The notes: generated from the sequence alone by a model not told the origin. DNA of 64,000 nt from Acidobacteriota bacterium (GCA_029781975.1 JAKOVQ010000010.1:124001-188000), one strand, 5' to 3'. Counted from the first letter of the stretch, positions 54,101 to 61,843 are shown. Numbers and translations: made by a program.

Positions 54101-54486
54101 CGATCCAGGGGCCGAAGGCGATGATCATCGACGAGACGGCCGGCTCGGGGGGCGATCTCCTGCCGTGGATGTTCCGGAAGTTCCAGGTGGGCCCGCTGAT
54201 CGGCAAGCGGACCTGGGGCGGCCTCGTCGGGATCCTCGGCTTCCCGGTCCTGATGGACGGCGGCTCCGTCACCGCCCCGAACCTGGCGTTCTGGACCCCC
54301 GAGGACGGCTTCGCGGTGGAGAACGTCGGCGTCCCGCCCGACGTGGACGTCGAGCAGACGCCCGCCGAGGTGATCGCGGGCCACGACCCGCAGCTCGAGA
54401 AGGCGATCGAGGTGGTCCTCGAGGCGCTGAAGAGGAACCCGCCGGAGAAGCCGGTCCGCCCCCCGTACCCGAAGCGGGGCCATTGA
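51118..54486 (+). CDS. Exported tricorn-like S41 protease
   Basis: The protein has 1122 aa with an ATG after AGGAAGGAG. A signal peptide ends near FASEAS. The N-terminal ~550 residues are WD40/PD40-like propellers with repeated (S/T)PDG(K/T) blades. A Lys/Glu/Gly-rich linker lies near 565-620. The C-terminal half has the tricorn core: a His in GVGHHRVSG (787/788), a PDZ-like stretch, and the S41 nucleophile Ser1010 in DETAGSGGDLLPW. Tricorn proteins degrade oligopeptides, and the export signal suggests a periplasmic role. It is convergent with the ankyrin lipoprotein gene, separated by a hairpin. Confidence 0.92.
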   Translation: MSLPFPSPRRPVLLFLVVAALGAPLAPEAAFASEASARPTRFLTEPAVSADRIAFAYANDVWTARRDGTGVVRITSGPGAKGDPAFSPDGSLLAFSGDLDGNVDVYVVPATGGVPRRLTHHPAPDLVQGFTPDGKAVLFTSPREAFNNRHTQLFTVPVSGGVPEKLPIPNAASASFSPDGKKIAYNPVAARFLQWKGYRGGTASRIWLYDVATHAVEEVPRPEGRCNDADPFFLAGKVYFRSDRDGELNVYSFDPATKTVTALTRHADFPVLHASGGAGTIVYEQAGTLHLLDPASGKVSDVPLTVAADLPETRPRWAKGAKWVRDAALSPSGARVLVDFRGEIVSVPAEKGDPRNLTSSPGVHERFPAWSPDGKRVAWFSDASGEYQLVVAPADGKGPSRSYPLGGAGFYDRPAFSPDGTKLTFTDNSWSLFFIDLATGAVKKIAQEPLYGPAGTKGIRGVFSPDSRWIAYTVSTPAYVQTLHLYSVEKDRSYRITDGLSDVSDPAFDASGKYLYFLSSTNAGPVRNWFSLENQDMRVTRTIWLAVLAKGVPSPLAKESDEEKGTPPEAAEAAEGKEGKEGKEGKDAKGASGDEGDAAKKPAAKKPAPKKPVVVAFDPDGIETRIVDLPVKPAGISGLSAGEAGKVYYLREADGKSALVRFDLKERKAETLLPEADDFELSADGKKLLYRLKESLAVVSTAKKVEPNDGKLRLDAIAVRVDPRAEWAEMYLDAWRINRDYFYDPGMHGVDWKAKREKYAAFLPDLSCRADLNLLVQWLCSDLGVGHHRVSGGDSAAEPPKVPGGLLGADLEVANGRYRLRKVFGGLNWNPELRAPLSEPGVDAKAGEYLLAVNGADLEPPESLFARLEGTAGKIVSLTLGPSPDGKGSRTVNVVPVESELALRNRDWVEGNVRKVDAATGGRVAYVYVPNTSTLGHEYFKRYFFPQAWKDAVIVDERFNAGGSVADYYIDILRRPRIAYWAMRYGADMKTPSASIQGPKAMIIDETAGSGGDLLPWMFRKFQVGPLIGKRTWGGLVGILGFPVLMDGGSVTAPNLAFWTPEDGFAVENVGVPPDVDVEQTPAEVIAGHDPQLEKAIEVVLEALKRNPPEKPVRPPYPKRGH
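52843..52878 (+). repeat. Two 18-bp tandem repeats in protease linker
   Basis: Two copies of an 18-bp unit encode GKEGKE and GKEGKD in the linker between the propeller and the protease core. The copies differ only at the last base. The tract is purine-only on the coding strand apart from one C per unit plus the final C, and could vary in length between strains. Confidence 0.8.
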
Positions 54487-54505
54487 AGCCCGGAGTTACC
54501 CGCAG

Positions 54506-54541
54506 GGGCGCTGCCGCTCTCCCCGGAGCGCGGCAGCGCCC
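54506..54541. terminator. Bidirectional hairpin terminator
   Basis: There is a perfect 12-bp inverted repeat (GGGCGCTGCCGC / GCGGCAGCGCCC) with a 12-nt loop in the 66-bp gap between the convergent tricorn and ankyrin-lipoprotein genes. Its placement fits a shared terminator, though no T-run follows. Confidence 0.7.
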
Positions 54542-54552
54542 GGCGCCCCGCG

Positions 54553-55743
54553 CTACTTCTTCCTCGGCTTCCTCGCCGGGTGCTTCAGCGCCTCGCGGAG
54601 GACCGACTCGACCTCCTTGTGGTCGTTGTCCTTCGCGAGCTTCAGGAGCTCCTTGCCGTCCCTCCTCACGTCGGCCCCGGCCGCGATCAGGGCCTTCACG
54701 ATCTCCACGCTGCCGCGGAGGACCGCGACCTGGAGGGCCGTGCCGCCGCTCGGGGTGCGCGCGTTGACGTTCGCGCCGTGGGCGAGGAGGAGGTCGACCG
54801 CCCCCTTCTTCACCTGCTCGGCCGCGGCCATCAGCGGCGTGACCCGGTAGTCGTTCCCGACGTTCACGTCCGCGCCCGCCCCGATCAGGGCCTCGAGGAG
54901 GGCCGTGCCGGGCTTGTCGACGGCGGCGAGAGCGAGCGACTGGCCGTAGGGCCCCTTCTCGTTGGGGTTGGCGCCCGCCTGCAGGAGGATCTTCGCGACC
55001 TTCACGTCGTCCCGCTCCACCGCGGCGCGGATGGCGCTGCCGGACGGGTCGGACGCTCCCGCGGGCATCCCGGCGTCGAGGAAGAGCTGGACCGTCTCGG
55101 CATCCCCCTTCCGGACGGTGTCGAGGAAGGCGTTGGAGGTGAGCGGGAGCCCCTCGTCGGTCAGCTCCAGGCGCGCCCGCTCCTTCGGGGGGAGGTTCGG
55201 GTCGATCGGGCGCTCCGGCTTCTGCGGCGGGCGGTAGACGGGGGTCTGGAACTCGGCCTCGAAGCTGAAGGAGTTCCCCGCCTCCTTGTACTCGAGCCGC
55301 CCCGCCAGGGAGCCGGCGGGCGCGGGCTTCGGGGCGTAGCCGACCGCGGCCGTCACCTCGAGCCCGGCCGGGAGGTCCTCGTGGAAGAAGCCCGCCTTGA
55401 GCGGGATCCCCTGCGAGTCGAGCGTCACCTCGACCCCCCGGATCCCGGCGTTCGGGAGGCGGCGGAGGAGGTCGTCGAGGACCTCCACCGGCACCGGCCG
55501 CTCGGTGAGGAGGATGCGGGTCTGGTCCGACGTGGCCTTGCGCGGCCGGACGACGACGGCGTAGGCGTGCGAGAGCTGGACCGTCACCGGCCCCGCGAGG
55601 AGCGTCCCGGTCGCGGTCCCTCCGGCCTCGGGGCCCGGCGGGGGCGGGGCCGGCGCCGGAGGCGGGGCGGAGGCGCAGCCCGAGAGGAGCGCGGCGACGG
55701 CGAGAGCGGGAACGACGGCGGCGAGGGACGGCCGGAGCTTCAC
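54553..55743 (-). CDS. Ankyrin-repeat lipoprotein
   Basis: The protein has 396 aa with a GTG start at 55743. The lipobox LSGC near residue 22 is followed by a Pro/Ala-rich spacer, marking a lipoprotein. A middle region (about 50-180) is unrecognised but beta-rich. The last ~190 residues hold about five ankyrin repeats, such as VKVAKILLQAGANPNEKGPY and TPLMAAAEQVKKGAVDLLL. Ankyrin repeats bind protein partners. It starts 10 bp after another ankyrin-protein gene, so the two are almost certainly cotranscribed and may act together in the periplasm. Confidence 0.88.
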   Translation of the reverse strand: MKLRPSLAAVVPALAVAALLSGCASAPPPAPAPPPPGPEAGGTATGTLLAGPVTVQLSHAYAVVVRPRKATSDQTRILLTERPVPVEVLDDLLRRLPNAGIRGVEVTLDSQGIPLKAGFFHEDLPAGLEVTAAVGYAPKPAPAGSLAGRLEYKEAGNSFSFEAEFQTPVYRPPQKPERPIDPNLPPKERARLELTDEGLPLTSNAFLDTVRKGDAETVQLFLDAGMPAGASDPSGSAIRAAVERDDVKVAKILLQAGANPNEKGPYGQSLALAAVDKPGTALLEALIGAGADVNVGNDYRVTPLMAAAEQVKKGAVDLLLAHGANVNARTPSGGTALQVAVLRGSVEIVKALIAAGADVRRDGKELLKLAKDNDHKEVESVLREALKHPARKPRKK

Positions 55744-55753
55744 GGCGCCCCCC

Positions 55754-56545
55754 TCACTTCGCCCCGGCGGCCTTCAGGAGCTTGATGATCTCCTCGAGGT
55801 CGCCGTTCCTGGCCAGCTTCAGGGGCGTCTCCCCCGACTTCGTCCGGGCGTTCGGGTTCGCCTTGAGCGAGAGGAGGAGCTTCACCATCCCCTCGTCCCC
55901 GGTCTGGATCGCCGACATCAGGGCCGTCTGGCCGACGTTCCCCGTCTTGCTGCCGTAGTTCACGTTCGAGCCGTGCGCGACGAGGGCGCGGACCGCCGGC
56001 TCGCTCTTGGCGGAGACCGCGAACATCAGCGGCGTCAGGCCGTACATCTCGGCGTTCGGGTCGGCCTTCGCCCCGGCGAGGAGCTCGATCATCCCGACGT
56101 TCCCCGCCGCGGCGGCCTTGTGGAGCGCCGTGAACTGGCGGGCGTCCTTGACGTTCACCTTCGCCCCCTTCGCGAGGAGCTTCTTCGCCAGCTCGAGGCG
56201 GTCGCGGTTCACGGCGTAGTGGAGGGGCGTCTCGCCGTTGTCGCTGTCCTTCGCGTTCACGTCCGCCCCGGCGGCGACGAGGACGTCGAAGATCTCGTCC
56301 TGCCCCTCCCAGCACGCCTTCATCAGCGGCGTGATCTTGTGCTCCCCGTACTCGATCCAGGTGTCCGCCTTGTTCCCGGCGGCGAGGAGCTCCTTCACCT
56401 TGTCGACGTCCCCCCGCTCGATCGCCACGGCGAACTGGGCGTCGACCGTCAGCTCGTCGGCGAGAAGCCGGGAGGAAGCCGGGTCCGGGGACGGGACGAG
56501 GGCCATTCCTCCGGCGAGGAGGAGTACCGCAGCGATTCGTCGCAT
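55754..56545 (-). CDS. Exported ankyrin-repeat protein
   Basis: The protein has 263 aa. An N-terminal hydrophobic signal (IAAVLLLAGGMALVPSP) is followed by about six ankyrin repeats covering the rest of the protein (for example DEIFDVLVAAGADVNAKDSD and GETPLHYAVNRDRLELAKKL). There is no catalytic domain. It is the first gene of a two-gene ankyrin operon with the lipoprotein downstream. Periplasmic location and protein-binding are inferred from the signal and repeats. Confidence 0.88.
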   Translation of the reverse strand: MRRIAAVLLLAGGMALVPSPDPASSRLLADELTVDAQFAVAIERGDVDKVKELLAAGNKADTWIEYGEHKITPLMKACWEGQDEIFDVLVAAGADVNAKDSDNGETPLHYAVNRDRLELAKKLLAKGAKVNVKDARQFTALHKAAAAGNVGMIELLAGAKADPNAEMYGLTPLMFAVSAKSEPAVRALVAHGSNVNYGSKTGNVGQTALMSAIQTGDEGMVKLLLSLKANPNARTKSGETPLKLARNGDLEEIIKLLKAAGAK

Positions 56546-56606
56546 GAACGACCTCCGTGCGCTCGGCGCGCCGCCTCAGGCTAGCAGATGCCGGAAGGGA
56601 AGGCTG

Positions 56607-57242
56607 TCAGGGGAAGCGAAAGAGCTCCGGCCACCACGCCTCGGCCCGCAGGTGGCGGAGGAGCTCCCCCGCGAGGGGGAGGAGCGCCCACCGGGCCGCC
56701 CGGCGGGCCTCGAGGGCGAGGCCGTCGAGCCTCACGGGGACGACGGCCGGCGACCGGAAGAGGGAGGGGCGCGGGACGAAGCGGGGGACCCGCCGGGCGT
56801 AGTCCTGCCAGGCGGCGCCGTGGCGCGCGGCGAGGAAGCGCTCCTCCGAGGGGACGGTGGCGCCCGCGTAGAGCGCCGCCGCGACAGCCACCGCCGCGGC
56901 GAAGGTGAGGCTGGGGAGGAAGAGGGCGACCGAGAGCGCCAGGAGGAAGGACCCGAGGTAGAGCGGGTTCCGGCAGACGGAGTAGGGCCCGTCGGTCACC
57001 AGCTCCGCGACCTTCCGCCCGCCAACGTAGAGGGTCGCCCAGAAGCGGAGGGCCGCGCCGGCGCCGAACGCGGCCCAGGCGAGGGCGCGGAACCCCAGCG
57101 CGGCGAGCGAGCCGTCGGGAAACGGGGGGGGCGACAGGAGCGCGAGGGCCCCCGCCGGGACGAGGAGGGCCGCCCCGAAGGCGGTCCTCAGGTCGAAGCC
57201 GCGCCCCTCGCGCGCCGGCCGGGGACCGGCCTCGTCAGCCAC
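56607..57242 (-). CDS. Isoprenylcysteine carboxyl methyltransferase-like membrane protein
   Basis: The protein has 211 aa with a GTG start at 57242 overlapping the previous gene by eight bases. Several membrane helices precede the ICMT/PEMT-type core RNPLYLGSFLLAL and the C-terminal cofactor-side motif EERFLAARHGAAWQDYARRVPRFVP (shown here as family pattern EE-x-x-L ... Y-x-x-x-V-x-R-x-x-P). Bacterial members of this family methylate lipids or small molecules and rarely act on prenylcysteines; the true substrate is unknown. The overlap with a Kdo-kinase-like gene suggests a role in envelope lipid modification. Confidence 0.82.
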   Translation of the reverse strand: MADEAGPRPAREGRGFDLRTAFGAALLVPAGALALLSPPPFPDGSLAALGFRALAWAAFGAGAALRFWATLYVGGRKVAELVTDGPYSVCRNPLYLGSFLLALSVALFLPSLTFAAAVAVAAALYAGATVPSEERFLAARHGAAWQDYARRVPRFVPRPSLFRSPAVVPVRLDGLALEARRAARWALLPLAGELLRHLRAEAWWPELFRFP

Positions 57243-57873
57243 GGGCCACCCGGGACGTCGCGGCGTGGAGGAGCCGCTCCCCGCCCCGGACGACCCCCTC
57301 GAACGGGAGCGGCGTCCGGAGGACCGCCTCGTCGCCCGGCGTCACGAGGTGCGGGGCGAGCCGCTCCTTCAGCCGGGCTGCGAAGCGGGCGTCGTAGCGC
57401 CCGGCGAGGGAGAGGAGGGGCCGCGCGGCCGGGAGGAGGAGCCGGGGGATCACGAACGAGGCCCCGAAGTCGACGAGGGCGGCGTCCCCCTCGCCGGTCA
57501 CGAGCGCGTTCCTCATCACGTCGCCGTGGAGGACCCCGCGCTCCCTCAGCCTCTCGAGGAGGGCGAGGAGGCTCGAGAAGAAGCGTTGCTCGAGCGCCCC
57601 GCGGGCCTCGGCCGCCGGGCGCGCGTCGAGGAGCGAGAGGACGAGCCCGTCCGGAAGCCGCCGCTCGAGGAGGCGGGGGACGCCGGCGACCCCGGCCAGC
57701 CGCCGGTAGGCGACCGCCTCGCGGTGGGCCATCAGGAAGCCGGCGGTCCACCGGAAGAGGCGGCTCGAGGCCGAGAAGTCCTTCTCCACGACCCGCTCCG
57801 CCCCCCGCGTCCCGACGCGGAGGGCCGCGCGACCCGCCCCCCCGCTCCTCGCGAACCCGAGCTGCTCCCCCAC
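57235..57873 (-). CDS. Lipopolysaccharide-kinase-like (Kdo/WaaP-type) protein
   Basis: The protein has 212 aa with a GTG start at 57873. It has a small protein-kinase-like fold with a Lys in the N-lobe (VEKDFSAS), the catalytic block LHGDVMRNALV (His-Gly-Asp ... Asn) and the metal-binding LVDFGASFV. This compact pattern is typical of Kdo kinase/WaaP sugar kinases and of Bud32-like atypical kinases. No membrane segment is evident. I favour phosphorylation of LPS core sugar because it sits between a membrane methyltransferase and a membrane transporter, but a protein or small-molecule substrate is possible. Confidence 0.7.
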   Translation of the reverse strand: MGEQLGFARSGGAGRAALRVGTRGAERVVEKDFSASSRLFRWTAGFLMAHREAVAYRRLAGVAGVPRLLERRLPDGLVLSLLDARPAAEARGALEQRFFSSLLALLERLRERGVLHGDVMRNALVTGEGDAALVDFGASFVIPRLLLPAARPLLSLAGRYDARFAARLKERLAPHLVTPGDEAVLRTPLPFEGVVRGGERLLHAATSRVARG

Positions 57874-57901
57874 GCCGGGCGAGGATAGCCCGCGCCGCCC
57901 C

Positions 57902-58927
57902 TCAGCCGACCGAGAGGAGCCCCGCGCGGACGGCGCCGAGGCCGACCGTGGCCACCGCGAGCCAGAGGAGGAGGCCCATCAGGAACGGGCGGAGGCCGAC
58001 GGCACGGAGGGCCTCGCGGCTGAGCCCCGCGCCGATGAGGAAGAGCGTCAGGACGAGGAGCCGCCGGGCGCCGAACGCGAGGGCGTGGCCGGCCCCCCGG
58101 AGGGCCGGCACCCACGTCACCAGGGCGGCCACGGCGAGGAAGCCGGCGATGAACCAGGGGCGCTTCGCGGGGAGGGCGTCGGGTGCGGCCCCCTTCCGCC
58201 GCGCGGCCAGCGCCCCGAGGACGAGCGTGAGCGGGACGATCCAGAGGGCGCGCGCGAGCTTCACGGTCGTCGCCACCTCCAGAGCGCGACGGCCATACGC
58301 CATCCCCGCCCCGACCACGGAGCTGGTGTCGTGGATGGCGAGCGCCGACCAGAGGCCGAAGGCGTCCTGGCCGAGCCCGACCGCGTGGCCGAGCGGCGGG
58401 AAGAGGACGAGCGCCGCCGCGTTCAGGAGGAAGACCGTCGCCAGCGCCACGGAGACCTGGTGCTCGCGGGCGCGGATCACCGGGGCGGCCGCGGCGATGG
58501 CGCTGCCGCCGCAGACGGCCGTCCCCACCGCGATCAGGAGACCCGCGTCGCCGTCGACCCGGAGGACCCTGACGAGGAGCGCCCCGAGCGCGAGGACCAG
58601 CGCCAGGCTGACGGCGGTGTAGCCGAGGCCGTGAAGGCCCGCCCGCGCCACCGTCCTGAGGTCCATGTCGGCGCCGAGGCCCACCACCGCGAGCGGCAGG
58701 AGGAGGTGCGTGAGGGCGCGGGTCCTCTCCTGGAAGGGATTGCCGAGGAGGAGCGCGAGCGCGGCGCCCCCCACCAGCGCGACCCCGGCGGGGGCGACGG
58801 GGCTCAGCGCAACGGCGCCGCCGAGGAGGAGGAGAAGGGTCGGCGCGAGGCGCGAGCGGGGATGGGAGAGGGGACGGGAGAGAGGGCGGGAGTGGGGATG
58901 GGAGTCGGGGCGGGTGGTGTCGGGCAC
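57902..58927 (-). CDS. YeiH-family (UPF0324) putative anion/sulfate exporter
   Basis: The protein has 341 aa with a GTG start at 58927. About ten membrane helices include the family blocks GTAVCGGSAIAAAAPVI and ALAIHDTSSVVGAG. The N-terminus before the first helix is a Ser/His/Pro/Arg-rich stretch made by a degenerate repeat, which is not usual for the family, so the true start could be internal. The E. coli yeiH gene is likewise next to a LysR regulator (yeiE). Some members are linked to sulfonate metabolism and annotated as sulfate exporters, but transport substrate is not proven. Confidence 0.85.
   Translation of the reverse strand: MPDTTRPDSHPHSRPLSRPLSHPRSRLAPTLLLLLGGAVALSPVAPAGVALVGGAALALLLGNPFQERTRALTHLLLPLAVVGLGADMDLRTVARAGLHGLGYTAVSLALVLALGALLVRVLRVDGDAGLLIAVGTAVCGGSAIAAAAPVIRAREHQVSVALATVFLLNAAALVLFPPLGHAVGLGQDAFGLWSALAIHDTSSVVGAGMAYGRRALEVATTVKLARALWIVPLTLVLGALAARRKGAAPDALPAKRPWFIAGFLAVAALVTWVPALRGAGHALAFGARRLLVLTLFLIGAGLSREALRAVGLRPFLMGLLLWLAVATVGLGAVRAGLLSVG
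58856..58912. repeat. Polypurine, G-rich degenerate repeat at the start of the YeiH-family gene
   Basis: The plus strand here is almost pure G and A with repeated GGGAG/GGGATGG units. On the minus strand it encodes alternating Ser-His-Pro and Ser-Arg-Pro in the transporter's N-terminus. The G-runs could form quadruplex or slipped structures, and copy number may vary. Confidence 0.7.
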
Positions 58928-58960
58928 GGGCGGAAGGGTAGGGAATGGGGATCGCGGAAG

Positions 58961-58975
58961 CTAATACCAAATTAG
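58961..58975. promoter_or_regulatory. LysR-type T-N11-A palindrome in divergent gap
   Basis: The palindrome CTAATACCAAATTAG has 5-bp arms with a 5-nt centre and contains a T-N11-A LysR box at 58962-58974. It lies in the 80-bp gap between the divergent transporter and LysR genes, in one of the few AT-rich patches nearby. TAGAAT at 58973-58978 could be the -10 of the regulator gene. The regulator probably binds here to control both genes. Confidence 0.6.
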
Positions 58976-59007
58976 AATCTTGCATCAGTTCCCGTGATGG
59001 AGCGCCC

Positions 59008-59922
59008 ATGGCACGAACCCCGACCGTCGACCCCCGCAAGCTCGAGACCTTCCTCGTCGTCGCGCAGGCAGGCCAGGTGTCGGCCGCGGCCCGCCTCCTC
59101 AACCTCTCGCAGCCGGCGGTCACGGCGCAGATCCGCCAGCTCGAGGCCGGGCTCGGCCGCCCGCTCTTCGTCCGCCACGCGGGCGGCGTCCGGCTGACCG
59201 AGGGAGGGCGCCTCCTCCTCGACTACGCCCGCAGGCTCCACTCCCTCCTCGAGGAGGCCGGCGAGCGCGTGGCCGGAGCGGCCCCTCCCCGCGGCTCGCT
59301 CGTCCTCGGAGCCAGCACGACCGCAGCCGCCTACGTCCTCCCCCCCGTCCTCCACTCCTTCCTCGGCGGCCACCGCCTGGCGGGGCTGAGGCTCGACGTG
59401 GGGAACACCGACGAGGTCCTCGACCGGGTGCGGCGCGGCCGGCTCCCCCTCGGCCTCGTCGAGGGGCTGACGCGGGCGCCGGGGCTCTCGCTCGAGCCCT
59501 ACCTCGCCGACGAGCTGGTCGCGGTCCGCTCCGCTCACCCGCCGGCGAGCCTCGCCGCCGTCCGCTCCGCCCGGGACCTGGCGTCCGTGCCGCTCCTCTG
59601 GCGCGAGGCGGGATCGGGGACCCGCGCGGTCGTGGAGCGGGCCCTCCGCCGGGTCCACCCCGGTCTCGCCCCGCGCGACGGCGACCTGGTGCTCGGCGAC
59701 ACCGAGGCGATCAAGGCGTGCGCCGCCCTGGGGCTGGGGATCGGCTTCCTCTCGCGCTGGACCATTCAGTCCGAGCTGGGGAGGAACCTGCAGGTCGTCC
59801 CGCTCCCCGACCTCTCGATCCCGCGGACGTTCTCGTGGGCCCTCCCCTCCGGCGGCCTCTCGGGCCCCGCCGCCGCCTTCCTCCGCCACGCGCGGCTCCA
59901 CCCGCCCGCTCTCAGGCGCTGA
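59008..59922 (+). CDS. LysR-family transcriptional regulator (YeiE/CysB-like context)
   Basis: The protein has 304 aa from the ATG at 59008 with GGAGC six bases upstream. A longer frame from 58945 would run through the operator and is rejected. The helix-turn-helix at about 18-60 (FLVVAQAGQVSAAARLLNLS, QPAVTAQIRQLEAGLG) is typical LysR. The effector-binding domain fills about 95-300. It is divergent from the YeiH-family transporter gene, the same pairing as yeiE-yeiH in E. coli, so it probably regulates the transporter in response to a sulfur or anion signal. Effector identity is inference. Confidence 0.92.
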   Translation: MARTPTVDPRKLETFLVVAQAGQVSAAARLLNLSQPAVTAQIRQLEAGLGRPLFVRHAGGVRLTEGGRLLLDYARRLHSLLEEAGERVAGAAPPRGSLVLGASTTAAAYVLPPVLHSFLGGHRLAGLRLDVGNTDEVLDRVRRGRLPLGLVEGLTRAPGLSLEPYLADELVAVRSAHPPASLAAVRSARDLASVPLLWREAGSGTRAVVERALRRVHPGLAPRDGDLVLGDTEAIKACAALGLGIGFLSRWTIQSELGRNLQVVPLPDLSIPRTFSWALPSGGLSGPAAAFLRHARLHPPALRR

Positions 59923-59948
59923 TCGGGCTTCGCGAGCCGGAGGTCCGC

Positions 59949-60806
59949 TCAGCGCGCTCGGGCCAGCTTCTCGACCGCGACAGGGACCGCGGCGTCGAGG
60001 AGGTAGCCGGGAAAGCGGGCGCGGAGCGCGGCCTCGGCCGCCTCCGGCCCCCGTCCCTCGCGAGCCGCCCGGGCGACCGCGGTCTCCGCCGCCTCGAGCC
60101 ACTCGAGCTGGGCCTCGACCACGTCGCGCCCCCCCGGTGCCCCGTGGCCGGGGACGAAGGTGGCGGCGCCGGATGCGAGGAGGGCGGCGAGCGCGGCCTT
60201 CCAGCCGGCCACGTCACCGTCCTCGAGGTTCGCGTGGTAGCCGTGGAAGACGACGTCGCCCGTCGCGACGATCCCGAGGTCGGGGAGGAGGACGACGAGG
60301 TCGCCCGGCGTGTGGGCCGGGCCTGCGGGCCGGACCTCCACCCCGACCCCGCCCACGTCGAGCGAGCGAGCGCCCCCCGAACGGACGAGGAGGGTCGGCG
60401 CGACGGGCACGGCGTCGGCGAAGAGGAACGCGAGGGCCGGGTCCGATCGGCGCGCCTCGATCAGCGTCGCGTGCTCGGCCGCCATCCGCGCCGCCGCCGC
60501 CTCGTGCGCCACGAAGGCCGCCCCCTGCGCCGTGAAGACCGACGCCCCGAGGACGTGGTCCGTGTGGTGGTGCGTCGAGACGACCCAGGTCACCGGGCCG
60601 GCGGCGCGCGCCTCGACGAGCTCGGCGAGCCTGTGCGCCCAGGCCGGCGCGATGAACGGGTCGACCACGAGGACCGCACCGTCGCCGAAGACGACCGTCG
60701 CGTTCGTGCCGTAGCTGGTCGCCGGCGTGTCGCCCCCGGGGCTGAAGACCGAGACCCGGCCGGAGAGCCGCACCTCGCGGAGGGGCGCGGAGAGGTCGTT
60801 GCTCAT
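59949..60806 (-). CDS. MBL-fold metallo-hydrolase
   Basis: The protein has 285 aa from the ATG at 60806. The metallo-beta-lactamase metal motif HxHxDH appears as THHHTDHVLG, with further ligands in AHTPGD and GHG and a TGDVVFHGYHAN block. No signal peptide is visible. The pattern resembles quinoprotein-relay/SoxH-type and glyoxalase II-like hydrolases rather than true beta-lactamases. The substrate is unknown. It is divergent from the 2-hydroxyacid dehydrogenase gene and convergent with the LysR gene. Confidence 0.85.
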   Translation of the reverse strand: MSNDLSAPLREVRLSGRVSVFSPGGDTPATSYGTNATVVFGDGAVLVVDPFIAPAWAHRLAELVEARAAGPVTWVVSTHHHTDHVLGASVFTAQGAAFVAHEAAAARMAAEHATLIEARRSDPALAFLFADAVPVAPTLLVRSGGARSLDVGGVGVEVRPAGPAHTPGDLVVLLPDLGIVATGDVVFHGYHANLEDGDVAGWKAALAALLASGAATFVPGHGAPGGRDVVEAQLEWLEAAETAVARAAREGRGPEAAEAALRARFPGYLLDAAVPVAVEKLARAR

Positions 60807-60894
60807 GCGAGGGGCGATGGTACGCCGCACCCGCCGGCGACCGGCGACCCCGGCCGGGCTGGAACGTCGGGCGGACCGGAGGCATCCTCGCGCC

Positions 60895-61833
60895 ATGCGC
60901 AGGCTGGCCGTCGTCCACCACCGCCACCCCGAGTGGGTCGCCGCCATCCGGGAGGCCGAGCCGCGGCTCGACGTCCGTGGCTGGCACCCCGCGGAGCCCC
61001 TCGACGATCCCTGGCTCGCCGAGGCCGAGGCGCTCTTCGTCTGGAAGCTCCCGACGGGGCTGCTCGCGCGGATGCCCCGGCTCGGCTGGATCCAGTGCTC
61101 CGGGGCGGGCGTCGACCACCTCGTGGCCGACCCGTCGATCCCGGCCGAGGTCCCGATCACCCGCGCGGACGGGCAGTTCGGCTTCTGGATGGCGCGCTAC
61201 GTCGTCTTCCACCTCCTCGCCGAGGCGCAGAGGCCCGAGGAGTGCGCGGCGGCCCAGCGGGAGCGGCGCTGGGAAGGCCGCCTCCTCCCCGAGGACCTCG
61301 GGGGGAAGCGCGCCCTCGTCTTCGGCCTCGGCCGGATCGGCCGCCAGATCGCGCGGGCCCTGCGCGAGCTCGGCCTCGAGGTCCACGGCTTCGTCCGCGA
61401 CGCGCGTGGCGACCCGGAGTTCCCGCTCCACCCGGCCGCCGCGCTCGGGGAGTGGCTCCCCTCCGCCCGCCTCCTCGTCCTCTCCGCCCCGCTCACGGCC
61501 GCGACGCGCGGGGTGGTGGACGCCGGGCTCCTCGCCCGCGGCCACGCCGGCCTGACGCTGGTCAACGTCGCGCGCGGCAGACTCGTCGTCGAGGCGGACC
61601 TCGTGGCGGCGCTCGACGCCGGAAAGCTCCGCCGCGCCGTCCTCGACGTCTTCGCCCGCGAGCCCCTCCCCGCGGACTCGCCGCTCTGGAGCCACCCGCG
61701 GGTCGTGGTGACGCCCCACCACTCGGGGCCCTCCACGCCGCGCGCGATGGTCCCCGACATCCTCGACAACCTGAGGCGCTACGCCGACGGCCTCCCGGTC
61801 AGGGAGGCCGTCGACCGCTCGCGGGGCTACTGA
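60895..61833 (+). CDS. D-2-hydroxyacid dehydrogenase (GhrA-like)
   Basis: The protein has 312 aa from the ATG at 60895; the nearest GGAGG is 12 bases upstream, a long spacing. It has the Rossmann motif VFGLGRIGRQIARAL, the substrate-side Arg block NVARGRLVVEADL, an Asp-Val-Phe segment (LDVFAREPLP) and the catalytic His in VVVTPHHSG. The family reduces glyoxylate, hydroxypyruvate or other 2-oxoacids with NAD(P)H. The short length and N-terminal WIQCSGAGVDHL segment place it with the GhrA-type branch. Exact 2-oxoacid not predictable. Confidence 0.9.
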   Translation: MRRLAVVHHRHPEWVAAIREAEPRLDVRGWHPAEPLDDPWLAEAEALFVWKLPTGLLARMPRLGWIQCSGAGVDHLVADPSIPAEVPITRADGQFGFWMARYVVFHLLAEAQRPEECAAAQRERRWEGRLLPEDLGGKRALVFGLGRIGRQIARALRELGLEVHGFVRDARGDPEFPLHPAAALGEWLPSARLLVLSAPLTAATRGVVDAGLLARGHAGLTLVNVARGRLVVEADLVAALDAGKLRRAVLDVFAREPLPADSPLWSHPRVVVTPHHSGPSTPRAMVPDILDNLRRYADGLPVREAVDRSRGY

Positions 61834-61843
61834 GGCGGCGGCC

